Below, one piece after another: positions 26,190 through 34,392 of a stretch of 64,000 bases of DNA. The stretch comes from PALSA-612 sp963776375 (GTDB taxonomy: Bacteria; Actinomycetota; Thermoleophilia; Gaiellales; Gaiellaceae). Made by a program: the position numbers and the translations under genes. The notes under the pieces were generated by a model. It was not told the DNA's origin. It saw only the letters and a program-made list of their open reading frames with translations, and did not search any database. The stretch lies in contig CAVZMF010000001.1 in assembly GCA_963776375.1 (NCBI GenBank), positions 124,001 to 188,000 of the forward strand, read 5' to 3'. Each line of letters starts with the position of its first letter. Positions within the stretch are counted from its first letter, which is position 1.

Positions 26190-27863
26190 ATGGACGAGCA
26201 GAACCTGGGGTCGGAGCAGAGCGGCGACGACGTCCCGCTCACAGATCGGAGTTTCAGCCGCGGCAAGCTGCTGAAGACCGCCGGCATTGCAGGCGCCGGC
26301 ATCGCCTTCGGAGGGATCGCAGGCAACGCGAAGGCGTGGACGCCGTCGTCGCGTAACGCCGCCCTGTCGAAGAACAGGCTCGAGAGAGGCATGGTCGGCG
26401 GGCCGACCGGCTTCCCCGGCGCGCAGCGCTACCAGTACGGCCCCAACACGGCCGCCGGCCGGGCGATTTTGGGCCTGAAGAGGATCACGAACAACGGGAA
26501 GAAGCAGCTCAACCTCAACATGCGCATGTGGAACGGGGCGACCGGCCAGATCAACGTCCCGTTCCCGAAGGGCGCACCAAGCGTCTCCGCCCAACTGCTC
26601 AAAGAGGCGGGTGTCAGGCTGCGCTTGACCGGGATCTCCCCGACCGACCAGATCACGAAGAACCTGCAGACGATCGCGACGCGGGACGGCTCGAACCAGA
26701 TCCTCGTCACGTCGATCGAGGACAACGGCGACTACGCCGAGGCAGGGCTCGCCCGCAATCTCGACCAGCTCGTGGCCAGGTACAAGCCGGACTGGAACGC
26801 GGACTTCGCCGGCGGCAAGACCGCCGTGGCGATGCAGAACCAGTACGGAGGGAGCTACTACGCTGTCTCACTCGACGGCGACTACCAGGTGTGGGTCTAC
26901 CGGCAGGATCTCTTCGACAACGCGAAGAACCAGAAGGACTTCAAGGCGAAGTACGGCTACGACCTCCGCTTCCCGCAGACGTGGAAGCAGCACGCCGACG
27001 TGGCCGCGTTCTTCACCCGGCCGTCCGAGAAGCTGTACGGATCGATCGACCTCAAGAACCCGCTGTGGGGCTACTCGAACTGGATGATGCGCTACGTCAG
27101 CGCCGCCAACCCGAACCAGTACTACTTCGACCTGAACGCCAAGCCGCTGATCCACGGGCCGGCGGGCATCCAGGCAACGAAGGAGCACATCGCCTCGATG
27201 GCCTGGACGTATCCCGACACGCTCTCGAAGAGCTGGCCGGAGGAATACGCGGCAATGGGTGCGGGGAACGCCGCCATGGCGACCATGTTCTCCAACGTGA
27301 CGAAGTTCATCCCGGGGAACCCCGCACTCGACACGGCCAATCCGAAGATCGGGAGTCTCCTCCGCACCGAGCTGGCTCCGGGGCGCATTGTCGGCGGCAA
27401 GCTGATCCGGCGCTCGATCATCTACCAGAACAACCAGTTCATCGTCAACGCGTTCGCGAGCAAGAGGCTGCACGAGCCTGCATACCTCGTGCTGCAGTGG
27501 CTGAGCTCGCGGTCCATCTTCGACTGGATGACCGGCAACCCGGCCGGGTACCTGGACCCGAACCACAGGAGCGCGCTCGACGACCCGCTCGTGCGGTCGA
27601 GCTACAAGCCGTACGCGTGCGACAAGCTCAAGGAGATCATCCCCCACACGGCACCGCCGATCCTCGCGATCCGTGGCGCGCGCGAGTACACGCAAGCCCT
27701 GGACAACAACCTGCAGAAGGCGATCACGAAGCAGATCTCGGCCGAGCAGGCGATGGCGAACACGGCGGCCGCGTGGGAGAAGACAACGAACCGGATCGGC
27801 CGCGCCAAGCAGATCAAGGCGATCAAGGCCAACCGGGCTGCCTGGCCGACCGCCGTGGGGTAG
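26190..27863 (+). CDS. Carbohydrate ABC transporter substrate-binding protein
   Basis: The 557-residue protein is an extracellular solute-binding protein of the sugar type. A charged N-region (M-D-E-Q-N through F-S-R-G-K-L-L-K) precedes a hydrophobic stretch (T-A-G-I-A-G-A-G-I-A-F-G-G), resembling a Tat-like signal without a full twin-arginine. Periplasmic-binding lobes follow, with many aromatic residues (W-G-Y-S-N-W, Y-Y-F-D) suited to stacking on sugars. The ATG at 26190 has a strong AAGGAGGAG site; an earlier ATG at 26025 was rejected because it starts before the operator region. It is long for the family, like glycerol-type binding proteins that also use two ATPases. It heads the operon with two permeases, two ATPases and methyltransferase genes. 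Confidence 0.9.
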   Translation: MDEQNLGSEQSGDDVPLTDRSFSRGKLLKTAGIAGAGIAFGGIAGNAKAWTPSSRNAALSKNRLERGMVGGPTGFPGAQRYQYGPNTAAGRAILGLKRITNNGKKQLNLNMRMWNGATGQINVPFPKGAPSVSAQLLKEAGVRLRLTGISPTDQITKNLQTIATRDGSNQILVTSIEDNGDYAEAGLARNLDQLVARYKPDWNADFAGGKTAVAMQNQYGGSYYAVSLDGDYQVWVYRQDLFDNAKNQKDFKAKYGYDLRFPQTWKQHADVAAFFTRPSEKLYGSIDLKNPLWGYSNWMMRYVSAANPNQYYFDLNAKPLIHGPAGIQATKEHIASMAWTYPDTLSKSWPEEYAAMGAGNAAMATMFSNVTKFIPGNPALDTANPKIGSLLRTELAPGRIVGGKLIRRSIIYQNNQFIVNAFASKRLHEPAYLVLQWLSSRSIFDWMTGNPAGYLDPNHRSALDDPLVRSSYKPYACDKLKEIIPHTAPPILAIRGAREYTQALDNNLQKAITKQISAEQAMANTAAAWEKTTNRIGRAKQIKAIKANRAAWPTAVG

Positions 27864-27878
27864 GTTCGGCCCCCAAAC

Positions 27879-28931
27879 GTGGAAGCCCAGACAGGTAGCG
27901 GGAACCGGCAGGCGCGCTCGCGCCTGCCGGTTCTTTCGGTCCTCGGAGGCCGCTCCGAGCGTCGGATCGCCGAGCTGCTGATCACGCCGGGCCGGCTGCT
28001 GCTCCTCTTCCTCGTCGCCTTCCCGGCCGGGGTCGCCATCTACATCAGCTTCACCGGGTGGACGCCGACATCCGGCTATCCCTGGTACCAGGCCTACAAG
28101 CTCTGGATCTGGTTCGACAACTACTGGGAGGCGCTGTCCGGCGGCGCCTTCTGGTCGGCGATCTGGCGAACGGTTATCGTGACCGTGCTCGCCGTCGGCG
28201 TCGAGTTCGTCCTCGGGTTCACCTTGGCCCTGCTCTTCGTGAAAGAGTTTCGGGGCCGGAGCCTGCTCACGGTCCTCTTCCTGCTGCCGATGATGGTCGT
28301 CCCGGCGGTGACCGGATTCATCTTCTACATGCTGTTCCAGACCCAGGGGCCTGTGAACGCAGCCCTGACGCTGGTCTTCGACGATCTTCTGGGCCTGACC
28401 GGACCGATCCAGATCCCGTGGCTGTCCGACCCGGACATCGCGATCTATCCCGTGATCATGGCGGACATCTGGCAGTGGACCCCGCTCATGTTCCTGATCT
28501 TCCTCTCGGGCCTCGTGGCGCTTCCCGAGGATCAGATGAACCAGGCACGGATTCTCGGCGCCGGGTTCTGGCACCAGCTCCGCTACCTCGTGCTGCCGAT
28601 GATGAAGCCGATCATCCTCATCGCGCTGATCATCCGCGCGATGGAGGTGTTCAAGATCTTCGACTCGGCGTGGCTGATGACGCAGGGTGGGCCGGGCGAC
28701 GCCACCTCGACCATCTCGGTCTTCCTCTACCGGGAGACATTCATCAACGCGCGCTGGGGCTATGCGAGCGCGGTCGCGATCATTGTCCTCGTCCTTGTCA
28801 GCGTGGTCGCCATCCAGGCGATCCGGCCGATCGAGGCCGCGCAGGAGGAGACGCTCGAGGATCTGCTGACGGCGGAGGACGTCGGAGAGCAGCCGGTCGA
28901 CGAGGCGATGGCGGCGGGGGCGGCCGTCTGA
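27879..28931 (+). CDS. Carbohydrate ABC transporter permease (MalF/UgpA type)
   Basis: The 350-residue membrane protein shows a cytoplasmic N-terminus, helix 1 (R-L-L-L-L-F-L-V-A-F-P-A-G), a periplasmic segment and five further helices. The EAA-type loop reads E-D-Q-M-N-Q-A-R-I-L-G-A-G and the family W-Q-W-T-P-L-M motif is present. A Glu/Asp-rich tail of about 25 residues follows the last helix. The only in-frame start is a GTG at 27879, 15 bases after the binding-protein stop; a perfect hairpin falls within its first 20 codons, so those codons may serve RNA structure as much as protein. Its stop overlaps the next permease ATG. Confidence 0.88.
   Translation: MEAQTGSGNRQARSRLPVLSVLGGRSERRIAELLITPGRLLLLFLVAFPAGVAIYISFTGWTPTSGYPWYQAYKLWIWFDNYWEALSGGAFWSAIWRTVIVTVLAVGVEFVLGFTLALLFVKEFRGRSLLTVLFLLPMMVVPAVTGFIFYMLFQTQGPVNAALTLVFDDLLGLTGPIQIPWLSDPDIAIYPVIMADIWQWTPLMFLIFLSGLVALPEDQMNQARILGAGFWHQLRYLVLPMMKPIILIALIIRAMEVFKIFDSAWLMTQGGPGDATSTISVFLYRETFINARWGYASAVAIIVLVLVSVVAIQAIRPIEAAQEETLEDLLTAEDVGEQPVDEAMAAGAAV
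27902..27933. terminator. Perfect 15-bp hairpin after the binding-protein gene
   Basis: The arms at 27902-27916 and 27919-27933 (GAACCGGCAGGCGCG and its reverse complement) form a perfect 15-bp stem with almost no loop, followed by TTT. It lies inside the first codons of the permease frame. Like the hairpin at 5068-5106 it follows a binding-protein gene and probably causes partial termination or mRNA stabilisation. Confidence 0.7.
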
Positions 28932-29794
28932 TGGGGATCACCCTGAAGGGAGCGCTGAAGGTTCTCGCGATCCTCTTTTTGTTCGCGGTGTTCGCGTTCC
29001 CCCTCTACTGGATGATCACGATGTCCTTCAAGCCGCAGCCCGAGTGGAACCCCACCGGGCAAACGATCTGGTGGCCTCAGAACCCGACGTGGGACAACTA
29101 CAAGAACATCCTCGGTCTGACGAGCCAGAACACGGCGTTCTTCCAGGCCTCGTCCACCGACGCCTCGCAGTCGATCATCCACAGCCTGATCGCGGCCATC
29201 GGGGGCACGCTGATCGCCATGGCCGTCGGCGTCTTCGCAGCCTTCGGAATCGGGCGCTTCCGGGCCGGAGGGCGACTACTTCCATTTCAGATCCTCCAGC
29301 TGCGGATGTTCCCACCGGTGGCAATCATCATCCCGCTGCTGATCATGCTCGCGTACCTCCAACTGGTGGATACCTTCTGGGGGCTGTGGCTTGTCTACGC
29401 GGCGGTCACGTTCCCCTTCGTCGTCTGGCTGATGAGGAGCTTCTTCCAGGAGCTGCCTCGGGAGATCGGCGAGGCCGCGATCGTGGACGGCTGCACCCAG
29501 TGGGGCGCCTTCTTCAAGGCGATCCTCCCGAACGTCAAGGGAGGTCTGGCGGCAACGATGCTCTTCGTCTTCATCCTCAACTGGTCCGACTTCCTGATCG
29601 CGCTCGTCATCTCGGGCGACAAGACGATCACAGCTCCGGTCTTCCTCAACGGGCTCCAGTCTGCCGGCGCCGGCCAGGAGTACGGGCCGCAGGCAGCGCT
29701 CGGACTGATCCTCATCCTGCCCCCGGCACTGCTGGGACTCGCCATCCAGCGCTACCTCGTCCGCGGTCTCACCTTCGGCGCGATCAAGCGGTAA
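28931..29794 (+). CDS. Carbohydrate ABC transporter permease (MalG/UgpE type)
   Basis: The 287-residue permease has six predicted helices, starting with V-L-A-I-L-F-L-F-A-V-F-A-F-P-L-Y. The coupling loop is well formed: L-P-R-E-I-G-E-A-A-I-V-D-G-C, matching the EAA consensus that docks on the ATPase. The C-terminus Q-R-Y-L-V-R-G-L-T-F-G-A-I-K is classic for MalG-like proteins. Translation starts at an ATG overlapping the stop of the first permease, and six bases separate it from the ATPase gene. It pairs with the preceding permease to form the translocation path. Confidence 0.92.
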   Translation: MGITLKGALKVLAILFLFAVFAFPLYWMITMSFKPQPEWNPTGQTIWWPQNPTWDNYKNILGLTSQNTAFFQASSTDASQSIIHSLIAAIGGTLIAMAVGVFAAFGIGRFRAGGRLLPFQILQLRMFPPVAIIIPLLIMLAYLQLVDTFWGLWLVYAAVTFPFVVWLMRSFFQELPREIGEAAIVDGCTQWGAFFKAILPNVKGGLAATMLFVFILNWSDFLIALVISGDKTITAPVFLNGLQSAGAGQEYGPQAALGLILILPPALLGLAIQRYLVRGLTFGAIKR

Positions 29795-29800
29795 CCGGCC

Positions 29801-30835
29801 ATGGCGTCGATCCGTCTCGACAACCTGACCAAGGACTTCGGCGGCCTCATCGCCGTCAACGGCGTCAGCCTGACCATGCCCGATGGTGAGTTCGTCGCGC
29901 TGCTCGGGCCGTCGGGCTGCGGCAAGACGACGACGATGAACATGATCTCCGGGCTCGAGCTGCCCACCTCGGGCGAGGTCTGGTTCGATGACCGGCCGAT
30001 GAGCGCCGTACCGCCGGGCAAGCGGAGCGTCGGCTTCGTCTTTCAGAACTACGCCATCTTTACGCATATGACCGTCTACGGGAACCTCGCGTTCGGGCTC
30101 CGCGTGCGCAAGCCGAAGCCGTCCCAGGAGGAGATCGACCGGGAGGTGAAGCGCGTCGCGGAGATCGTCGGCGTCGCCGGCATGCTCGACCGCAAGGCAG
30201 GGCGCCTGTCTGTGAACGACATGCAGAAGGTCGCACTCGGCCGGTCGATGATCGTCCGACCGGCCATCTTCCTCCTCGATGAGCCGTTCTCGAACCTCGA
30301 TGCGGCCTTCCGTGCCTACATGCGCGCCGAGCTCAAGCACATCCAGCACGAGATCGGCCAGACGATGGTGTACGTCACCCACGACCAGGTCGAGGCGATG
30401 GCGATGGCCGATCACATCGCAGTCATGGATCAGGGCGTGCTGCAGCAGTTCGGCTCACCGCTCGAGATCTACAACCGACCCGCGAACACGTTCGTGGCGG
30501 GTTTCGTCGGGTCGACGCGGATCAACTTCCTGCCGGCGGACAAGACCCCCGTGCCACCCCCGGCCGGCGCGGACGGCCGTGGGCTGACTCTCGCGATCCG
30601 CCCCGAGTACCTGACCATCGTCGACGCCCACGCGCCCGAGGCGACGATCGCGGCGAAGGTGAGCCTCATCGAGCCACTCGGCCCGAAGGACGTCGTCCAC
30701 CTCACGTGGATGGATCACGACGTGCGCGCATTCGCAACACCGGGTCAGCGTCCGCACATCGCCGACCACGTCGGCCTCGCATTCGACCCATCGTGGGTCC
30801 TCTTCTTCGACGAGTCGGGTCAGGCGGTGGCCTGA
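29801..30835 (+). CDS. Sugar ABC transporter ATPase with degenerate signature motif
   Basis: This 344-residue MsmK/UgpC-like ATPase has Walker A G-P-S-G-C-G-K-T-T, Walker B I-F-L-L-D-E-P-F and the V-T-H-D switch, followed by a TOBE regulatory domain. The ABC signature, normally L-S-G-G-Q, reads L-S-V-N-D-M-Q-K, so the ATP site to which this subunit lends its signature is probably weak. The partner ATPase coded next has a normal signature, implying an asymmetric heterodimer with one full and one impaired site. Two-ATPase sugar importers of this kind are known, for example the GlpS/GlpT pair for glycerol. Its stop overlaps the next ATG. Confidence 0.9.
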   Translation: MASIRLDNLTKDFGGLIAVNGVSLTMPDGEFVALLGPSGCGKTTTMNMISGLELPTSGEVWFDDRPMSAVPPGKRSVGFVFQNYAIFTHMTVYGNLAFGLRVRKPKPSQEEIDREVKRVAEIVGVAGMLDRKAGRLSVNDMQKVALGRSMIVRPAIFLLDEPFSNLDAAFRAYMRAELKHIQHEIGQTMVYVTHDQVEAMAMADHIAVMDQGVLQQFGSPLEIYNRPANTFVAGFVGSTRINFLPADKTPVPPPAGADGRGLTLAIRPEYLTIVDAHAPEATIAAKVSLIEPLGPKDVVHLTWMDHDVRAFATPGQRPHIADHVGLAFDPSWVLFFDESGQAVA

Positions 30836-31947
30836 TGGCCCGCATCAGGCTCGAGAACGTGACGAAGCGCTTCGGCGCCGTGACGGCGCTGAACGACGTG
30901 TCGTTCGAGGTCGCAGACGGGGAGTTCTTCGCGGTGCTGGGGCCGCCGGGCGCGGGCAAGACGACGCTCCTGCGCACGATCGTCGGTCTCGAGAAGCCGG
31001 AGGAGGGCGAGATCTTTGCGGACGACGAGCCGCTCACGGAGGTGTTTCCAGGCGATCGCGATATCGCGATCATGTTCCAGAATCTCGCGCTCTATCCTGA
31101 CAAGTCGGTCTACAACAATCTCGCCTTTCCGCTCAAGCAGGCGAAGATGCCGAGGGCGGAGATCCGCAGCCGGGTCGCGGAGACGGCGGCCAAGCTGCAC
31201 ATCGAGCCCCTGCTGAAGCGCAAGCCGGCCAAGCTGTCGGGAGGCGAGCGGCAGCGGGTGGCGCTCGGACGGGCGCTCGTACGCGATCCGCGCGCGCTTC
31301 TCCTCGACGAACCGCTGTCGGCGCTCGACGCGCTGCTCCGCCTCGAGATGCGCGCCGAGTTGAAGCGCCTGCAGCGCGACCTCGGCCGGACGCTGATCTA
31401 CGTCACGCACGACCAGGTGGAGGCGATGAGCATGCCCGACCGGGTCGCCGTCCTGAGAGAAGGCGTCGTCCAGCAGATCGACGCGCCCGAGCTGATCTAT
31501 CATCGTCCCGCGAACCGGTTCGTGGCCACGGTGATCGGGAGCCCCCCGATGAACTTCATCCCCGTCGCCGTCGACGCGTCGAACGGCACTCCGAGGCTCG
31601 CCCACGACCTCTTCACGGTCGAATCCACCGAGGGCCAGAGGTTCCGGGAGACCGACACCGGCTTCATCGGGGTCAGGCCGGAGGACGTCCGGATCGTGAC
31701 GGCCGAGCAGGGCATCCCGGTCACGGTGTACGCGACCGAGCCGCTCGGCGGCGAGACCGTCGTCGACGTGACCCTGGGCGACCGCGTGATCAAGGCGCTG
31801 GCTCCTCCGACGCTCGACCTCTCCGTCGACGACCGGGTGGGCGTGGCGCTCGATCCGCAACGGCTGCACGTCTTCGACGAGACGGGAGCAACCGCCGTGT
31901 CCGCCGGCGGCGCGAGCGGCATCTTTCGCATCGACGTCAGGGCCTAG
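30835..31947 (+). CDS. Sugar ABC transporter ATPase (second of pair)
   Basis: The 370-residue ATPase has Walker A G-P-P-G-A-G-K-T-T, an intact signature L-S-G-G-E-R-Q-R, Walker B L-L-L-D-E-P-L-S and the V-T-H-D-Q switch, then a TOBE domain containing the G-V-R-P-E-D-V motif. The ATG at 30835 overlaps the stop of the first ATPase gene, which argues for equal production of both subunits. The proline in Walker A (G-P-P-G) is a tolerated variant. With the preceding subunit it would power import of the sugar recognised by the long binding protein. A ribosome-binding site for the next gene begins within 10 bases of its stop. Confidence 0.92.
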   Translation: MARIRLENVTKRFGAVTALNDVSFEVADGEFFAVLGPPGAGKTTLLRTIVGLEKPEEGEIFADDEPLTEVFPGDRDIAIMFQNLALYPDKSVYNNLAFPLKQAKMPRAEIRSRVAETAAKLHIEPLLKRKPAKLSGGERQRVALGRALVRDPRALLLDEPLSALDALLRLEMRAELKRLQRDLGRTLIYVTHDQVEAMSMPDRVAVLREGVVQQIDAPELIYHRPANRFVATVIGSPPMNFIPVAVDASNGTPRLAHDLFTVESTEGQRFRETDTGFIGVRPEDVRIVTAEQGIPVTVYATEPLGGETVVDVTLGDRVIKALAPPTLDLSVDDRVGVALDPQRLHVFDETGATAVSAGGASGIFRIDVRA

Positions 31948-31968
31948 GTCCTCGCAGGAGGCCAGGCG

Positions 31969-33003
31969 CTGACCGGCCGAGAGAGACTGCAAGCCGCCTT
32001 CGCGCACGTCGAGCCGGATCGCGTGCCCATCGACGTCGCCGCGACCGCGAGCAGCGCGCTCGAGCCGGTCGCCTGGGCGGCACTGCGCGCTCACCTCGGC
32101 CTACCCCCGGACGAGAGTCCCGATGCTCTCGACGAGGTGCTGGACATCCTCGAGCCTGACCTGGGGCGCGTGCGGCTGGGCGCCGGCGGCGGCGTCACGC
32201 TGTGGAGCGGACACACGGTCGCAGCAGGCTCGGAGATCCCGTCCGTCCGCGATCTCGACCGGGTCGCGTGGCCCGACGTCCAGGATCCGAGCCGATTCGA
32301 GGGGCTGCGCGAGCAGGCGAGACGGCACCAGACGCGGGGGCGCGCCGTCGTGTTGGACACGGAGTTCGGACTCGTGGACGGCTGTCAGAGGCTGAGGGGC
32401 CCGATCCGGTGGCTGGAGGACCTGCTCGCCGCCCCGGCGTTCGCAGATGCCCTGATGGAGCGCGTCACCTGGGCGTGCGCCGAGATTCTCCGGCGCGCCC
32501 TCCAGGTCCTGGGGGACGCCGTCGATGCCGTCGTGATCTACGAGGACCTGGCCGGGCAGACCCGCACACTCGTGTCGCCGGAGCTCTACCGGGCACGGAT
32601 CAAGCCGTTCCATGCTGCCCTGGTCGACGCGATCAGGTCGCGATCGACAGCCAGGGCCGTGGTGCACTGCGACGGCGCAGTGAGCGAATTGCTCCCCGAT
32701 TTCGTCGAGATCGGCGTCGAGGCGATCAACCCGGTGCAGACCTCGGCCCGCGGCATGGAGCCGGAGCGCCTGAAGCGTACGCTCGGGCGGAACCTCAGCC
32801 TCTGGGGAGCGTACGACGCCACGTGGGCGCTTGCATTCGGAACCCCCGCCGATGTGGAAGCGGAGGTCGAGAAGGTCGTGCGCACACTGGCGCCGGGGGG
32901 CGGCTTCGTGTTCGCCCCCGTGCACCCGATCGACGCGTCCGTCTCGCCCGAGAACGTCCTGGCGCTGGTCCGGGCCGCACGTGCTCACGGAGTGCGGCGC
33001 TAG
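31969..33003 (+). CDS. URO-D superfamily protein, HCDG type
   Basis: This protein of about 344 residues belongs to the URO-D superfamily. The open frame has a GTG at 32023, but upstream in frame lies L-T-G-R-E-R-L-Q-A-A-F-A-H-V-E-P-D-R-V-P-I-D, the conserved family N-terminus; the CTG at 31969 has AGGAGG about 8 bases before it and is taken as the start. The barrel motif V-V-H-C-D-G (H233) differs from the HxC of the 22031 gene and lacks the heme-pathway signatures of HemE. It directly follows the transporter ATPase genes and precedes another URO-D gene and a corrinoid protein. It may be a substrate-specific demethylase subunit. Confidence 0.78.
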   Translation: MTGRERLQAAFAHVEPDRVPIDVAATASSALEPVAWAALRAHLGLPPDESPDALDEVLDILEPDLGRVRLGAGGGVTLWSGHTVAAGSEIPSVRDLDRVAWPDVQDPSRFEGLREQARRHQTRGRAVVLDTEFGLVDGCQRLRGPIRWLEDLLAAPAFADALMERVTWACAEILRRALQVLGDAVDAVVIYEDLAGQTRTLVSPELYRARIKPFHAALVDAIRSRSTARAVVHCDGAVSELLPDFVEIGVEAINPVQTSARGMEPERLKRTLGRNLSLWGAYDATWALAFGTPADVEAEVEKVVRTLAPGGGFVFAPVHPIDASVSPENVLALVRAARAHGVRR

Positions 33004-33027
33004 GCCGTGCGGTGAACTACCAGAGCA

Positions 33028-33043
33028 CGTGTGGATACACACG
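33028..33043. promoter_or_regulatory. CGTGTG-GATA-CACACG dyad
   Basis: A perfect inverted repeat with 6-base arms and a 4-base centre occupies the short gap between the two URO-D genes, about 37 bases before the second ATG. It could be a small mRNA hairpin tuning the downstream genes or an internal operator. Confidence 0.4.
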
Positions 33044-33079
33044 GATGCCGGAGGCTCTTCCCTTTCCTAGATTCGCGCC

Positions 33080-34381
33080 ATGACCGGCGCGGCAATACGA
33101 AACGGGACGATGACGTCCCGCGAGCGCGTCGAGGCGGCTCTCGCCCACACCGAACCCGATCGGGTGCCTCTCGACCTCGGCTCGGCTCCCGTCACCGGCA
33201 TGCACGTCGACTCGGTCTACCTGCTCCGGCAGGCACTCGGCCTCGACCCTCCCGGAACACCGGTCAAGGTGTCTGAGCCCTTCCAGATGCTCGGAGAGAT
33301 TGCCCCCGACCTGATCGACGCACTCGGAGCCGACGTGGTCGGCGTCGGCCCGCTGAACAACTTCTTCGGTTTCGCACAGGACGACTGGAAGCCCTGGACG
33401 ACCTTCGGCGGCACGCCTGTGCTCGTCCCCGGTCGGTTCAACACCGAACCGGGCGAGCGTGGCGACATCTTCATGTATCCGGAGGGCGACACCTCTGTCC
33501 CGCCGTGTGCGCGCATGCCAAACGGCGGTTTCTACTTCGACGCCGTCTCACGCCAGGCGCCCTTCGACGAGGAGGCTCTCGATCCGGCGGACAACACGGA
33601 GGAGTTCACGCTGCTCTCGGATGCGGATCTCGCGCACGTGAAGCAGGAGGCCGAGCGGCTCTCCGCACAGGGCAAGGCGGTCATGTTCGTCGTCGGCGAC
33701 ACCGGTTTCGGCGACATCGCGTTCGTGCCGGGCCTCAAGCTCAAGCACCCACGGGGGATCCGCGACGTCCAGCAGTGGTACATGAGCCTGAGCCTCCGGC
33801 CGGAATACGTGTACGAGGTCTTCGAGCAACAGTGCGAGGCCGGCCTTCGCAATCTCGAGGCCGTGCATGCCGTTGCCGCCGATTCGATCAGCGTCGTCTA
33901 CGTGTCCGGTACCGACTTCGGCGCACAGGACAGGCCGTTCATCTCGCCGAAGCTCTACCGCGACCTGTTCAAGCCGTTCCACAAGCGCGTCAACGAATGG
34001 ATCCACGAGCACACCGACTGGAAGAGCTTCATGCACTCGGACGGCTCCATCTGGCGCCTGCTCGACGACATCGTCGACGCCGGCTTCGACATCCTCAACC
34101 CCGTCCAGACGTCCGCGACCGACATGGACCCCGTCGCGCTGAAGGCGACGTACGGCGGTCGGATCACGTTCTGGGGAGGCGGGATCGAGACGCAGACCGT
34201 CCTGCCGTTCGGAACGCCTGACGAGGTGCGCAGGATGGTGAAGGAGCGCATGCGCGTTTTCGGCACCGGCGGAGGGTTCGTGTTCAGCACCATCCACAAC
34301 CTCCAGGCCCGCGTCCCGACCGAGAACATCGTGGCACTGTATGAGGCGGTCGACGCCTACAGGACCTACCCCCTGGACTAA
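33080..34381 (+). CDS. URO-D superfamily protein, HSDG type
   Basis: The 433-residue protein is another URO-D superfamily member, with the N-terminal M-T-S-R-E-R-V-E-A-A-L-A-H-T-E-P-D-R-V-P and the barrel motif F-M-H-S-D-G (H319), then G-F-D-I-L-N-P-V-Q-T-S-A. An ATG at 33110 fits the conserved N-terminus best and is a good alternative to 33080. It is longer than the other two URO-D proteins, with an insert around residues 110-175. It lies 11 bases before a corrinoid protein gene, the arrangement expected for a methyltransferase and its carrier. The shared P-V-Q-T-S-A motif shows it is closer to the 31969 protein than to the 22031 protein. Confidence 0.82.
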   Translation: MTGAAIRNGTMTSRERVEAALAHTEPDRVPLDLGSAPVTGMHVDSVYLLRQALGLDPPGTPVKVSEPFQMLGEIAPDLIDALGADVVGVGPLNNFFGFAQDDWKPWTTFGGTPVLVPGRFNTEPGERGDIFMYPEGDTSVPPCARMPNGGFYFDAVSRQAPFDEEALDPADNTEEFTLLSDADLAHVKQEAERLSAQGKAVMFVVGDTGFGDIAFVPGLKLKHPRGIRDVQQWYMSLSLRPEYVYEVFEQQCEAGLRNLEAVHAVAADSISVVYVSGTDFGAQDRPFISPKLYRDLFKPFHKRVNEWIHEHTDWKSFMHSDGSIWRLLDDIVDAGFDILNPVQTSATDMDPVALKATYGGRITFWGGGIETQTVLPFGTPDEVRRMVKERMRVFGTGGGFVFSTIHNLQARVPTENIVALYEAVDAYRTYPLD

Positions 34382-34392
34382 CAGGAGAGCCG

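Noticed and set aside
22031..34381. HemE (heme biosynthesis) for the URO-D genes
   Set aside because: Three divergent copies beside corrinoid proteins and sugar genes, no other heme genes, and motifs that differ from HemE.
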